A DNA stretch of 64,000 bases, from positions 310,001 through 374,000 of the forward strand of contig JACKAU010000004.1 in the NCBI GenBank assembly GCA_020634855.1, read 5' to 3'. The translations under genes and the position numbers were made by a program. The notes under the pieces were generated by a model. That model saw nothing but the letters and a program-made list of their open reading frames with translations, was not told where the DNA came from and did no database searches. This stretch comes from Anaerolineales bacterium. Its GTDB lineage: Bacteria; Chloroflexota; Anaerolineae; 4572-78; J111. How positions within the stretch are numbered: the first letter of the stretch is position 1; every line of letters begins with the position of its first letter. This document shows, in pieces, positions 42,216 to 50,430 of the stretch.

Positions 42216-42381
42216 TCAAGCTAAAATCCTGAACAGGAACGGAAAGAGTCGCTCAAAACGATGGGGAGTGACGGCGTAGGTAATGATCGATCATGAAGTG
42301 TTGCCGCTGGCTGACCACATCAATCCCGGACGGCTTCGGTCGAGGCTGAAGGTAGTCGTCTAGGTTCAACGGTTCTACCAT
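42216..42381 (-). pseudogene. DUF2071 relic, frameshifted second copy
   Basis: From ATG 42381 the first 31 codons read MVEPLNLDDYLQPRPKPSGI then DVVSQRQHFM, nearly identical to the N-terminus of the intact DUF2071 protein at 37221-38012. A net +4 shift (ATGATCG in place of GCC) breaks the frame. In the new frame ITYAVTPHRFERLFPF continues the homology until a TGA at 42216. The rest is missing. It points to a local duplication followed by decay. Confidence 0.85.
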
Positions 42382-42412
42382 CGCATTTGTGACAAGTTGT
42401 TAGCCCGTGGTG

Positions 42413-43438
42413 TTAGACCGATGGCTCCTCGGAAACTTTGACGATGAGCTTACCCTTATTGGTCCCATCGAAGAGCTTGTTAATCCCACGCGGGGCATTC
42501 TCGAGGCCATCGATCACATCAACCCGATACTGAATTTTACCTTCAACCAGCCATCGCCCTAAAGCTTCATAAGCCTTCATAAATCGTTCCCTATAATCCA
42601 AGACGATAAAGCCTTCTATTCGGACGCGCTGGGTGAGGATGGTTCTGAAATTATAGGGGCCGGGAACGGGTTCGGTAGCATTATACTGCGCGATTAAACC
42701 ACAAAGGGCGATGCGCCCTTTTATATTGATCAGGCTTAACACAGCATCCAGTATTTTTCCCCCAACGTTCTCAAAATATACGTCGATGCCATTGGGGCAA
42801 TGGGTTTTCAAACGCTCAAGGACCGGCTCAGTTTTATAGTTGATGGCGGCATCGAAGCCCAGCTCCTCGGTGATCCAACGACATTTTTCATCACTGCCGG
42901 CAATGCCCACCACACGGCAGCCCTTGATCTTGCCGATCTGCCCGACCAGCGACCCCACCGCACCGGCCGCCGCTGACACCACCAGGGTCTCCCCTGCTTT
43001 AGGTTGGCCAATATCCAAAAGACCGAAATAGGCCGTAGGCCCAATGATCCCAAACAGCCCCAGGTAGGCGGTTAAGGGTAGGGCTGGGTCTACCGGTAAT
43101 TTGGTTAAGGCAGCGCCATTGGTTATGGCATAATCCTGCCACCCTAAGAAGCCCAGAACGATATCACCGGCCTGAAAGTCGGGGTGGTGCGACTGCTCGA
43201 CGACGCCGATTGTTCCCCCGCGCATCACCTCCCCAATCGCCACCGGCGGAACGTATGATTTGGTCTCTCTGAGCCAGCCTCGATTGGTCGGGTCCAGCGA
43301 TAGGTAAATGTTACGGACCAGTATTTCGTTATCCCCTGGGGTGGGTATGGGTTCCTCGCGCCATTCAAAATCCGATTCTTGGATTAAGCCGCTAGGCCGG
43401 GCGGCCAGACGCCACTGTCTGTTCATTTTCGCTGTCAT
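42413..43438 (-). CDS. NADP-dependent medium-chain oxidoreductase (PTGR/CurA-like)
   Basis: 341 residues from ATG 43438 with GAGGTATTTT upstream; an in-frame ATG at 43459 lies ahead of it. The N-terminal part is the GroES-like domain (RNIYLSLDPTNRGWLRE). The cofactor fold is LVVSAAAGAVGSLVGQIGKI followed by GCRVVGIAGSDEKC. IDVYFENVGGKILDAVLSLI and GRIALCGLIAQYN are typical of the leukotriene-B4 dehydrogenase/CurA branch, which reduces alkenals and enones with NADPH. No catalytic zinc ligands, as expected for this branch. Its substrate is unknown. Confidence 0.9.
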   Translation of the reverse strand: MTAKMNRQWRLAARPSGLIQESDFEWREEPIPTPGDNEILVRNIYLSLDPTNRGWLRETKSYVPPVAIGEVMRGGTIGVVEQSHHPDFQAGDIVLGFLGWQDYAITNGAALTKLPVDPALPLTAYLGLFGIIGPTAYFGLLDIGQPKAGETLVVSAAAGAVGSLVGQIGKIKGCRVVGIAGSDEKCRWITEELGFDAAINYKTEPVLERLKTHCPNGIDVYFENVGGKILDAVLSLINIKGRIALCGLIAQYNATEPVPGPYNFRTILTQRVRIEGFIVLDYRERFMKAYEALGRWLVEGKIQYRVDVIDGLENAPRGINKLFDGTNKGKLIVKVSEEPSV

Positions 43439-43459
43439 AAAATACCTCACGGTGTTCAA

Positions 43460-43710
43460 GTGCTATTTTTCTGCATAGGCTATCAGATCGAACACAATAA
43501 TGGCATTGTAACTGAGGGGTCGATTAAATGACAAGAAACTGAGGTTGATCTGGGTCAGGCAGCGAGATTGACCGGCCTGTTGAGTGGATACGCCGGCTCA
43601 CCTGGCCGTAGGTCGGTGGGGGTCGAGGCCCCACGGACCTGCCCATTATGGGTTGGAGGTCAGCCCTCAATCCGACCGGCTGGCTAAGAGGCGTTTAGCC
43701 GCCGGCCATC
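43460..43710. other. GC-rich intergenic region with two stems
   Basis: GGTC-GG-TGGGG pairs with CCCCA-CG-GACC (about 43613-43641), and GGCTAAGAGGCGTTTAGCC forms a second stem (about 43682-43700). No gene or clear promoter is visible. The tandem array begins at 43711. Confidence 0.45.
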
Positions 43711-44047
43711 ACCGGGGTGTTCAAATATAAAGACCCAGGTGTTTCTTTATTTTTACCTGGGTCTTTGCTAACAATCACCCTAGTGACCGAAGTTGCGCAC
43801 TTGCGTGACTCAACCTGACCATGCTAGTGCGCGGACGTGGTCACCTGGGTGTACCCATGTCTCGACCTAGGTGTGTAAACGTTGACACCTGGGTGTGTAA
43901 AAGTTTAGACCTAAGTGTACCTATGTCTCGACCTAGGTGTAAAAAAGGTTAGACCTAGGTGTAAAAAGATTTAGACATGGGTGTATGAATATAAACACCC
44001 CGGTGTTTTCTATAAAGACCGGGGTGTTTGTAAAAAGACACCTTAGT
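43711..44047 (+). repeat. Array of about fifteen 22-bp units with palindromic ACCTAGGT core
   Basis: Unit starts fall at 43711, 43733, 43755, 43777, 43799, 43821, 43843, 43865, 43887, 43909, 43931, 43953, 43975, 43997, 44018 and a remnant at 44038. Thirteen successive steps are exactly 22 bp and the last two are 21 and 20. Each unit begins with a 10-bp core close to ACCTAGGTGT (variants ACCTGGGTGT, ACCCAGGTGT, ACCGGGGTGT), then 12 variable bases. Units 5 and 6 are the most decayed. Near each end, two neighbouring cores pair into a perfect 12-bp hairpin (43729-43740 with 43755-43766; 43993-44004 with 44018-44029). Since 22 is not a multiple of 3, it cannot encode a peptide repeat. Confidence 0.92.
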
Positions 44048-44138
44048 AACTCAAGCCTGTTATTGATGTAGAGCATGAATTTAACTGAGATGCTTTTCTG
44101 TCTCAATTACGCATTGATGTTTCACCAACCCGACGATT

Positions 44139-46286
44139 TCACTGCCCATCCTCCGGCTCGACGGTCACGGGTAGCGGCGCGGCTTCGAGCGGCGTGACCG
44201 TGATATTGACCGCGGTCTCGTCGGATAGATCCTCTTCGTTGATCACCGTCAAGGTCACCTGATAACTGCCGATGGCCTCATACGTATGGTTGACTACCGG
44301 ACCGCTGGTATTGTCTGTAGCGCCGTCGCCAAAATCCCAGGCAAAGGTGGTAATGGCGCTGCTGCCGGATTGCGATGCGCCGCCGTCGAAGGTGACCGCA
44401 ACCCCCACCTGGGTGGTTGCGGGGGCGCTAATGGCGGCTGTGGGGGCTTCCGGCTCCGGTTCCGGCGCTGCGATATTGATCTGGAAGTTGCTGCTGCCGG
44501 TCAGGCCCTCGTTATCGGTGACGGTCAGAATGACATTATAGACGCCCGGCGCGTTATATACGTGATCGACACGGACGGCGTTGGCCGAGCCGCCGTCGCC
44601 AAACTGCCAAGCGTAGCTGACAATTCGGTTAGCCGATTGCGACTGGCTGCCGTCAAAGGTGACCGGCCGGCCGACGATGCCGTCCGCCGGGGCGGAAATG
44701 ACGGCCACCGGGGGTTCAGCCGGGGCCGGTCCTTCGTCGATGCGGACGCGGAAGGTGGTCGAGCCGGTCAGGCCCAGGTCATCGGTCACGGTCAGTTCAA
44801 CATCGTAGCGACCGGCTGTGTCATAGACGTGCGACACATCGCGGCCGGTGGCGGTGGTTCCATCATCAAAATCCCAGGCGTAGTTGACAATCGTTCGCCC
44901 TTGGGCGGGTTGAGAATTTCGTCCGGTCAGGTTAACCTGGTCGCCGACCTGAGCGCGAGAGGTGCCCTCGATAACGGCAACCGGTGGGCTGTCCGGTTCG
45001 GGGGTGGGGGCGGTGGTAGCGGTGGCCGTGGCCGTAGCGACGGCCGGCGGACTGGGCGGTTGGATGACCGGCAGGTTACCGGTATTGGTGGTGGTGACAA
45101 AGTTGGCGGCGACCCAACCCTGGCCGTTGTTGGCGGCGGCGACTTTAATTACCCACCACTGCTGGTCCGGGCTGCGGCCCAACGCCTCGGCGCTTTGGCC
45201 TTGCTTAAGGCTGCCAATGACGTCGAACTCGGTGCCGGGACCGCTGCGAATGTTGACATTGGCATCGGCGGTGACGGAGGGGACTTGCGGTGCGGGCGTC
45301 GGCACGACAATGATGATGCCGCCACCGCCCCCTTCGTTGCCATCGCCGGTATCATTTCCTCTACCCGCAAACAATAAGAAGAACAGTCCCAGACCCACGA
45401 TGACCAACAGCGCCACCAGGCCGCCGATGATCAGTGGCATATTGCTGCTGCCGCCCTGGGTTTCGGCCGGCTCTGCGCTTTGGGCAGGGACCGGGGGCGG
45501 AACCACGGCCGCCGGTTGGGTGGCCGCTACTGGGGCGACGCCGCCTAGCGCCATGGTTAGCCCTTGCTCAAATTCAGCCACCGATTGGTAGCGATGCTCC
45601 GGCTGCGGCGCGGTCGCTTTGAGAATGATCGGCTCTGCCTTGGCCGCTAATTCCGGTCGCCGGGTACGGACATTGGGCAGGCTGCCCGGAACCACGTTGA
45701 CGCCGGAGATGACCGAGTCGAGCAGGACGCCCAAAGCGTAGATATCGGCCCGTTGATCGTACATCTGACCTTGAGCGATTTCCGGGCTGAGGTAAGCATT
45801 CTCGCTGAGACCGACATCGATGCCCTGCGAAAAACCAAAGTCGGTCAGCAGCGGATGACCCTGATGGCCAAGCATAATGTTGGACGGCCGGATATTGGCA
45901 TGAACAATGTCTTGCCTGTGCAGGTAGGTCAGGGCGTCGGTTATCCCCGCAAACAGCGCCTGCGCTTGCGGCAGCGCGTGAAAGTCGGCCAGATGTTCTT
46001 TCAATGAGCCGCCCTCAACCAGCGGGGTAACGATATACAATAGGTTATTATGCTGGCCGTAATCAAGCACCGGCAGCAGGTTGGGATGGCTCAAGCTGCT
46101 GAGGGTTTGCATATCTTGCTGAAACTGAGCTACAAAGGTCGGGTCGCTGCTGCGGTTGGGCGCTAACACCTTAACCGCCACGTAGCGATTAGCCGAAGCT
46201 TGAAAGCCCCGGTAGACCGTGTTTTGATCCTGATGAATAACTTCGACCAGTTGGTATTGGCCGATGGTTTGACCCACTAAATCCAT
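44139..46286 (-). CDS. Serine/threonine-kinase-like protein (predicted pseudokinase) with SH3b and three PKD domains
   Basis: 715 residues. The kinase-like domain covers ~11-250. The ATP lysine (Lys39 in VAVKV) and DFG (149-151) are kept, but the catalytic loop reads HANIRPSN (129-136) where HRDIKPxN is expected, so the catalytic Asp is Asn. The glycine loop (IHQDQNTVYRG) lacks its glycines, and the alpha-C Glu is not evident. One membrane helix lies at ~288-310 (IIGGLVALLVIVGLGLFFLL). Outside are an SH3b domain (VNIRSGPGTEFDVIGSL, GQGWVAANFV), a Thr/Pro linker and three PKD domains, each with a YAWDFDDGT-type motif and HVYDTAGRYDVELTVTD-type strand. Binding outside and scaffolding inside are inferred. 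Confidence 0.9.
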   Translation of the reverse strand: MDLVGQTIGQYQLVEVIHQDQNTVYRGFQASANRYVAVKVLAPNRSSDPTFVAQFQQDMQTLSSLSHPNLLPVLDYGQHNNLLYIVTPLVEGGSLKEHLADFHALPQAQALFAGITDALTYLHRQDIVHANIRPSNIMLGHQGHPLLTDFGFSQGIDVGLSENAYLSPEIAQGQMYDQRADIYALGVLLDSVISGVNVVPGSLPNVRTRRPELAAKAEPIILKATAPQPEHRYQSVAEFEQGLTMALGGVAPVAATQPAAVVPPPVPAQSAEPAETQGGSSNMPLIIGGLVALLVIVGLGLFFLLFAGRGNDTGDGNEGGGGGIIIVVPTPAPQVPSVTADANVNIRSGPGTEFDVIGSLKQGQSAEALGRSPDQQWWVIKVAAANNGQGWVAANFVTTTNTGNLPVIQPPSPPAVATATATATTAPTPEPDSPPVAVIEGTSRAQVGDQVNLTGRNSQPAQGRTIVNYAWDFDDGTTATGRDVSHVYDTAGRYDVELTVTDDLGLTGSTTFRVRIDEGPAPAEPPVAVISAPADGIVGRPVTFDGSQSQSANRIVSYAWQFGDGGSANAVRVDHVYNAPGVYNVILTVTDNEGLTGSSNFQINIAAPEPEPEAPTAAISAPATTQVGVAVTFDGGASQSGSSAITTFAWDFGDGATDNTSGPVVNHTYEAIGSYQVTLTVINEEDLSDETAVNITVTPLEAAPLPVTVEPEDGQ

Positions 46287-46881
46287 GGTGACTATTCCTT
46301 CTTTAATGTATGATCAGTTGTGACAGAGCCGACTCTGCCGATCATCCCCACCTTATCACGGAGCAACCTAAACAAACAGACCCAAAAGGGAGTAAAAGAG
46401 TAGCATTGGGTTGTGATTGGGGGTAAGGGTGACACACAATATTCATTGTCGATGTCGTCAGTCGAGACCGTCTGACTCTGTGGGAAACGACACCGATTAC
46501 CGATTATACGCGGCGTACCAGCCTTCCCGGCATGGGGGGGTGCGCTCCTTAACCCGTTCCGGCCAAGGTGTGGCTCGATAGTTGGCCGTATCGACTAACA
46601 CTCGCAGCCGGTGCTTCGTTTGACCGCGCGCGCCGTCCGATGGGTTCCTTTACTAAACATCGCTAATATCATAGATTGTAGCTGACACGGGATCGATCCT
46701 GCGGGTAAGCCGACGGAATGGTGCAACCGATTGTGCGGTTTATAGTGGGACTTAAGCGTTGTCAAATGATTTATCCTATTCGTTCCAGCAGCCCCGGCTT
46801 GCTTTGGTGTTTGTCCCTCCGGCCTCTATAATTCATGAAATTGCTGTGAAAGAAAGTTCAGCTTCTGGTGATGAGGGAGAC
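46287..46881. other. Divergent intergenic region with a possible protein relic
   Basis: No firm gene. On the minus strand 46622-46497 reads LRVLVDTANYRATPWPERVK, then CREGWYAAYNR and a stop; it looks protein-like but I do not recognise it. The plus-strand frame from TTG 46759 has no ribosome site before it. No consensus promoter is evident. Confidence 0.35.
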
Positions 46882-47532
46882 ATGATCGATTATCAAACTA
46901 TTAAACTGGCTGACAACAAAACCCTTGAATATGCCCTGGCCCTACCCCCTGGGTTCGATCCGGCCCGGCGCTATCCCATCCTGCTGGCCTTGCCGCCCGG
47001 TTCGCAAAACCGCGATATGGTGGCCTGGGGGTTGAGTAGTTATTGGCTGCCGGAAGCTCGCCGCCGAGACTGGTTGGTGATTAGCCCGGCTGCTCCGGCT
47101 GGTGTTTCGTTTTTCAAGGGATCGGAAACGCTCATTCCCGAATTTTTGCAGCGAATCGAGGCTCAAATAACACCCGAGGGCGGCAAGTATCATCTGGCCG
47201 GAATTAGCAACGGCGGCATCAGTTCTTTCCGCATTGCTCTAAATAACCCGGATCTGTTTCACTCGATCACGGTCTTGCCGGGCTTTCCGCCCACCGATGC
47301 GGATATGGACAACCTGGCCGCGCTTAAAGATATACCGGTAAGTATGTTTGTGGGCGAGCAAGATACAGTCTGGGTTGAAAAAATGAAAGCGGCTCAGGTC
47401 AGACTGACCCAACTCGGTGGGACGTCGGCGTTAGACATTGTCGCCGGTGAAGGACATGTGATTCAACGGCTAGCCGGCGGCCGGGAACTGTTCGATTTGT
47501 TGGACTCGTTGCGCCAAAATCAATCGATTTAG
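46882..47532 (+). CDS. Alpha/beta-hydrolase (esterase-like)
   Basis: 216 residues from ATG 46882 with GAGGGAGA upstream; the frame is open from TTG 46759 but that start has no ribosome site. The nucleophile elbow is LAGISNGGISS (GxSxG), the acid is probably Asp in FVGEQDTVW and the histidine is in VAGEGHVIQRL. The oxyanion region is LALPPGSQNRDMVAWG. It resembles phospholipase/carboxylesterase or PHB-depolymerase-like esterases without a signal peptide. It ends 11 bp before the acyl-CoA synthetase/DAC gene on the same strand. That placement suggests it frees or trims an acyl substrate for the same pathway. Confidence 0.8.
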   Translation: MIDYQTIKLADNKTLEYALALPPGFDPARRYPILLALPPGSQNRDMVAWGLSSYWLPEARRRDWLVISPAAPAGVSFFKGSETLIPEFLQRIEAQITPEGGKYHLAGISNGGISSFRIALNNPDLFHSITVLPGFPPTDADMDNLAALKDIPVSMFVGEQDTVWVEKMKAAQVRLTQLGGTSALDIVAGEGHVIQRLAGGRELFDLLDSLRQNQSI

Positions 47533-47543
47533 AAAGAACCAAG

Positions 47544-50381
47544 ATGAACGATCGTTTCGATAATCTGAACCAAGCCCTGCTGGCCGCTATGGACGACTAT
47601 GCCGAACGGACTTGTTTTCACGTCAGCCGGGGCAAGCGGTTTCAAGCCATCACTTACGAGCGCTTTCGGCGCTATACGTTCCGCCTGACCCATTTTTTCT
47701 TGGAGAATGGTATCGGAAACGGTGAACGGATCGCCATTATTGCCGATAACCCGTTGGAGTGGATGGTCGTATACGTGGCCGGGTTGCTGGCCGGCGGGGT
47801 AGTGGTGCCGCTACGGGCCTGGCTGCCGTTGGAAAGACTTCAGGCTATGCTTAAAGAGTCCGGGGCGCACCTGGCCGTAATTCAAGGCGAGCCCACGCTG
47901 CCGATCATTGAGCAAATGGGCAAAGCATTGCCGAAGTTGAAAACCGTGTTGGTCGTGAGCGATCCCGGCGATGACCACGCGGAAGCCATTTCAATTACCT
48001 CTATCCTGGCTAAACCGATTACTGAGGAAGCCGAATTAGCCATCCGTCAGTCGGCGGCGGCGGTCGATCCCACCGCCCTGGCTTTGATTTACTACAAATC
48101 CGCCACACCGAGAGGCGCGGTTTTTGATCATGCGCGCCGGCTGGCGGCCATGCGTAGTATGGCTGAATGGTTTCATCTGAGCGAAAATGATGTGGCCGTA
48201 ACCACCATTCTATCCTGGAATTTGGCTACGCTGGATGTGACCCTCCATTATTTTTTGTCCGGGGTGGCGCACGTGGTTACGGGCAGTCAAGAAGAAACCG
48301 ACGTAGCGCAGCAGTTATCGCCGACCGTGATTTTGACCACGCCATCAGGCGTTGAAGATTTCTACAATCAAACTATAGCCGAAATCAACCGGCTCCCGGC
48401 TCCGCGTCAGGCTATTTTTCAGTGGGCCTTGAAAATCGGCAGGGAATATCTCGATGCCGGCCTGGCCGTCTCAAAAGAGCTGTCCGAGGCCTATGCCCGG
48501 GCCGACATTACCTTTTTTAGCCAAATTAGAGGCCGGCTCGGCGGCCGACTGCGTCGAATTTATTCGACCGGCGCCCAGCTTCCCCACCAGTGGGCTGAGT
48601 TTGCCGAAATCATAGGTATTACCCCGCTGAATGTCTACAGCTTAACCGAAGCCGGCGGCTTTCCAACGATCAGTTCCCCTGACGCGCGCCGGCCGAATTC
48701 CTGCGGCCAGGTCGCTCCTGGCTTTCAGGTGCGTGTTGCGGATGATGGCGAGATACTGGTGCGCGGGCCGAGCGTGATGTGTGGTTACTGGCGTCGTCCT
48801 GACGACACGACCGCGGTTATTGACGCCGGTGGGTGGCTGCACACCGGCGATTTGGGCCGGTTCGATCAGGATGGATTTTTATACCTAATCGGTCATAAGC
48901 AGCCGCTTTTCTCTTTGTCAACCGGTCGCAATATTATGCCCACAACCATTGAAAGCGATTTGACGGCCAGTCCCTTCATTGATCAGGCGGTTGTCTTTGG
49001 TGAGGGCCGGCCGTACATCGCGGCCCTGGTTGTGCCAGATCTTCCGGTTATCGAAGCTCATCTTCGGCAAAATGGCTACAATGGTGATCAAACTGAGTTT
49101 ACAGTAGGCGATGATCAAGTCAGGACGACCATTGGCCAGGTGGTGGCCGATGTCAATAAAACGCTCGATACCTGGAGCCACATCCAAGAATTCAGGCTGC
49201 TACCGCAACCCTTCAACGAGGCGAAGGGGGAATTAAAACCTTCAAAAAAGATTTGCCGCGACGTGGTAGCTGACCATTACGCCGCTGAAATTGAGGCGAT
49301 GTATCCCAACTCAACGCCGTTCAGCGAGAAAGCGGTCACGTACGTCAAGCTTGAACCTTCGGAACTGCACGATCTGCTGGAAAAGCAGGATATTCTCGAT
49401 GCCTGGCTGGCCGACGCCGGTATCGAATTTCTGTTCGATCTGGCCCGCCGGAAGCAGATCGATCCTCCATCGATGGTTAACATCTCTGACATCGTGGCGA
49501 CCATCGCCCAGACGCAAAATGAGGAAAAACCCCTATCGACGGCATTGATCATTGGCGACCCGGTTCATATTGCCCGCTATCTGCCGGAAAGCGAGATTCA
49601 ACTCCAGCGCTACGACCACATTCGCCGTATGCGCCAGATTGTGACTACCTTGGCCAAAATGGTCGATGGGATTGTGTTGGGGTATGTGCTCGACACCCAT
49701 GGCTACGTCCGGGGTGTCCACAAACTACTGGGTGAAATTCCCAAGGACTCCGATAATTTTCTATTTGGCCCACAGTTTCGCCACCACGCCGCTATCTCAC
49801 GAGAGTGCCAGGCGGTTGTTTTCTTTGTACCGGCCGGCGGACGGCAGGTGCGGGTTTTTGCCGATGGCCGGCTGGTGGGTCGCTACTCTAATGGTAATTG
49901 GTTCTCTGAAAGTGTCGCTCACATTGATAAGGCCATTTCCAATTTAGCTGAACAAAAACGTTACCATTTGCACCTGCTGCGGCGAATTATGCGCATAGCC
50001 TTTCGGATGTCGGAGAGCAATCAAGGCGCTATTTTCATGATCGGCAACGCCGATTTGATATTGGCTCATTCTGATCCGCCGGAAATTAGTTCGTTTGCCT
50101 CGATCAAAGGGACTAATATCGACCGCCTGGATGACCGGGAAATCATTAATTTCGCCAAACAAGATGGCGCGACGATTATAGACCGCAACGGTAAACTTCA
50201 AGGTTGCATGGTCCTGCTGAGACCCAATGCCGGTACTCAAGCCGAGATTGGCCCCGGCAAAGGCGCCCGACATAGCAGTGCTGCTAAAATGAGCGCCGAA
50301 GCCAACAGCCTGGCCATCACCGTCTCTCAAGATGGCCCTATTACTATATACGAGTCAGGGCAGCGGGTGCTTTCGCTTTAG
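47544..50381 (+). CDS. Acyl-CoA-synthetase-like protein fused to tandem diadenylate-cyclase-like (DAC) domains
   Basis: 945 residues. Residues ~1-590 follow long-chain acyl-CoA synthetases: TYERFRRYTFRLTHFFLENG, STGAQLPHQWAEF, VYSLTEAGG, GGWLHTGDLGRFDQDGFLYL and NEAKGELKPSKK. The ATP loop (~181-196) reads LIYYKSATPRGAVFDH instead of YTSGTTGxPKG, so adenylation is doubtful. Residues ~825-945 match DisA_N: GAIFMIGNADLILAHSD, then INFAKQDGATIIDRNGKLQG (DGA at 874-876) and GARHSSAAKMS (RHS 909-911 for RHR), then LAITVSQDGPITIY. Residues ~664-790 look like a second DAC-type module (TALIIGD, AKMVDGIVLGYVLDTHGYVR, FRHHAAIS at 745-752, VFADGR). It is flanked by the esterase (11 bp) and a universal stress protein (49 bp). 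Confidence 0.85.
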   Translation: MNDRFDNLNQALLAAMDDYAERTCFHVSRGKRFQAITYERFRRYTFRLTHFFLENGIGNGERIAIIADNPLEWMVVYVAGLLAGGVVVPLRAWLPLERLQAMLKESGAHLAVIQGEPTLPIIEQMGKALPKLKTVLVVSDPGDDHAEAISITSILAKPITEEAELAIRQSAAAVDPTALALIYYKSATPRGAVFDHARRLAAMRSMAEWFHLSENDVAVTTILSWNLATLDVTLHYFLSGVAHVVTGSQEETDVAQQLSPTVILTTPSGVEDFYNQTIAEINRLPAPRQAIFQWALKIGREYLDAGLAVSKELSEAYARADITFFSQIRGRLGGRLRRIYSTGAQLPHQWAEFAEIIGITPLNVYSLTEAGGFPTISSPDARRPNSCGQVAPGFQVRVADDGEILVRGPSVMCGYWRRPDDTTAVIDAGGWLHTGDLGRFDQDGFLYLIGHKQPLFSLSTGRNIMPTTIESDLTASPFIDQAVVFGEGRPYIAALVVPDLPVIEAHLRQNGYNGDQTEFTVGDDQVRTTIGQVVADVNKTLDTWSHIQEFRLLPQPFNEAKGELKPSKKICRDVVADHYAAEIEAMYPNSTPFSEKAVTYVKLEPSELHDLLEKQDILDAWLADAGIEFLFDLARRKQIDPPSMVNISDIVATIAQTQNEEKPLSTALIIGDPVHIARYLPESEIQLQRYDHIRRMRQIVTTLAKMVDGIVLGYVLDTHGYVRGVHKLLGEIPKDSDNFLFGPQFRHHAAISRECQAVVFFVPAGGRQVRVFADGRLVGRYSNGNWFSESVAHIDKAISNLAEQKRYHLHLLRRIMRIAFRMSESNQGAIFMIGNADLILAHSDPPEISSFASIKGTNIDRLDDREIINFAKQDGATIIDRNGKLQGCMVLLRPNAGTQAEIGPGKGARHSSAAKMSAEANSLAITVSQDGPITIYESGQRVLSL

Positions 50382-50430
50382 AAAGTAAGGGCCTACTTCT
50401 GTTCCTTTATAATAGTTTTGCGAGGTAACC

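Noticed and set aside
43711..44047. CRISPR array
   Set aside because: The period is 22 bp, the core only 10 bp and palindromic, the intervals are 12 bp and related to each other, and there are no cas genes.
44286..45377. 363-codon plus-strand frame opposite the kinase-like gene
   Set aside because: Low-complexity Gly/Val/Asp translation mirrors the PKD and SH3b coding strand; no family features.
46759..46881. Extended N-terminus of the esterase
   Set aside because: TTG start without ribosome site; GAGGGAGA before ATG 46882 decides.
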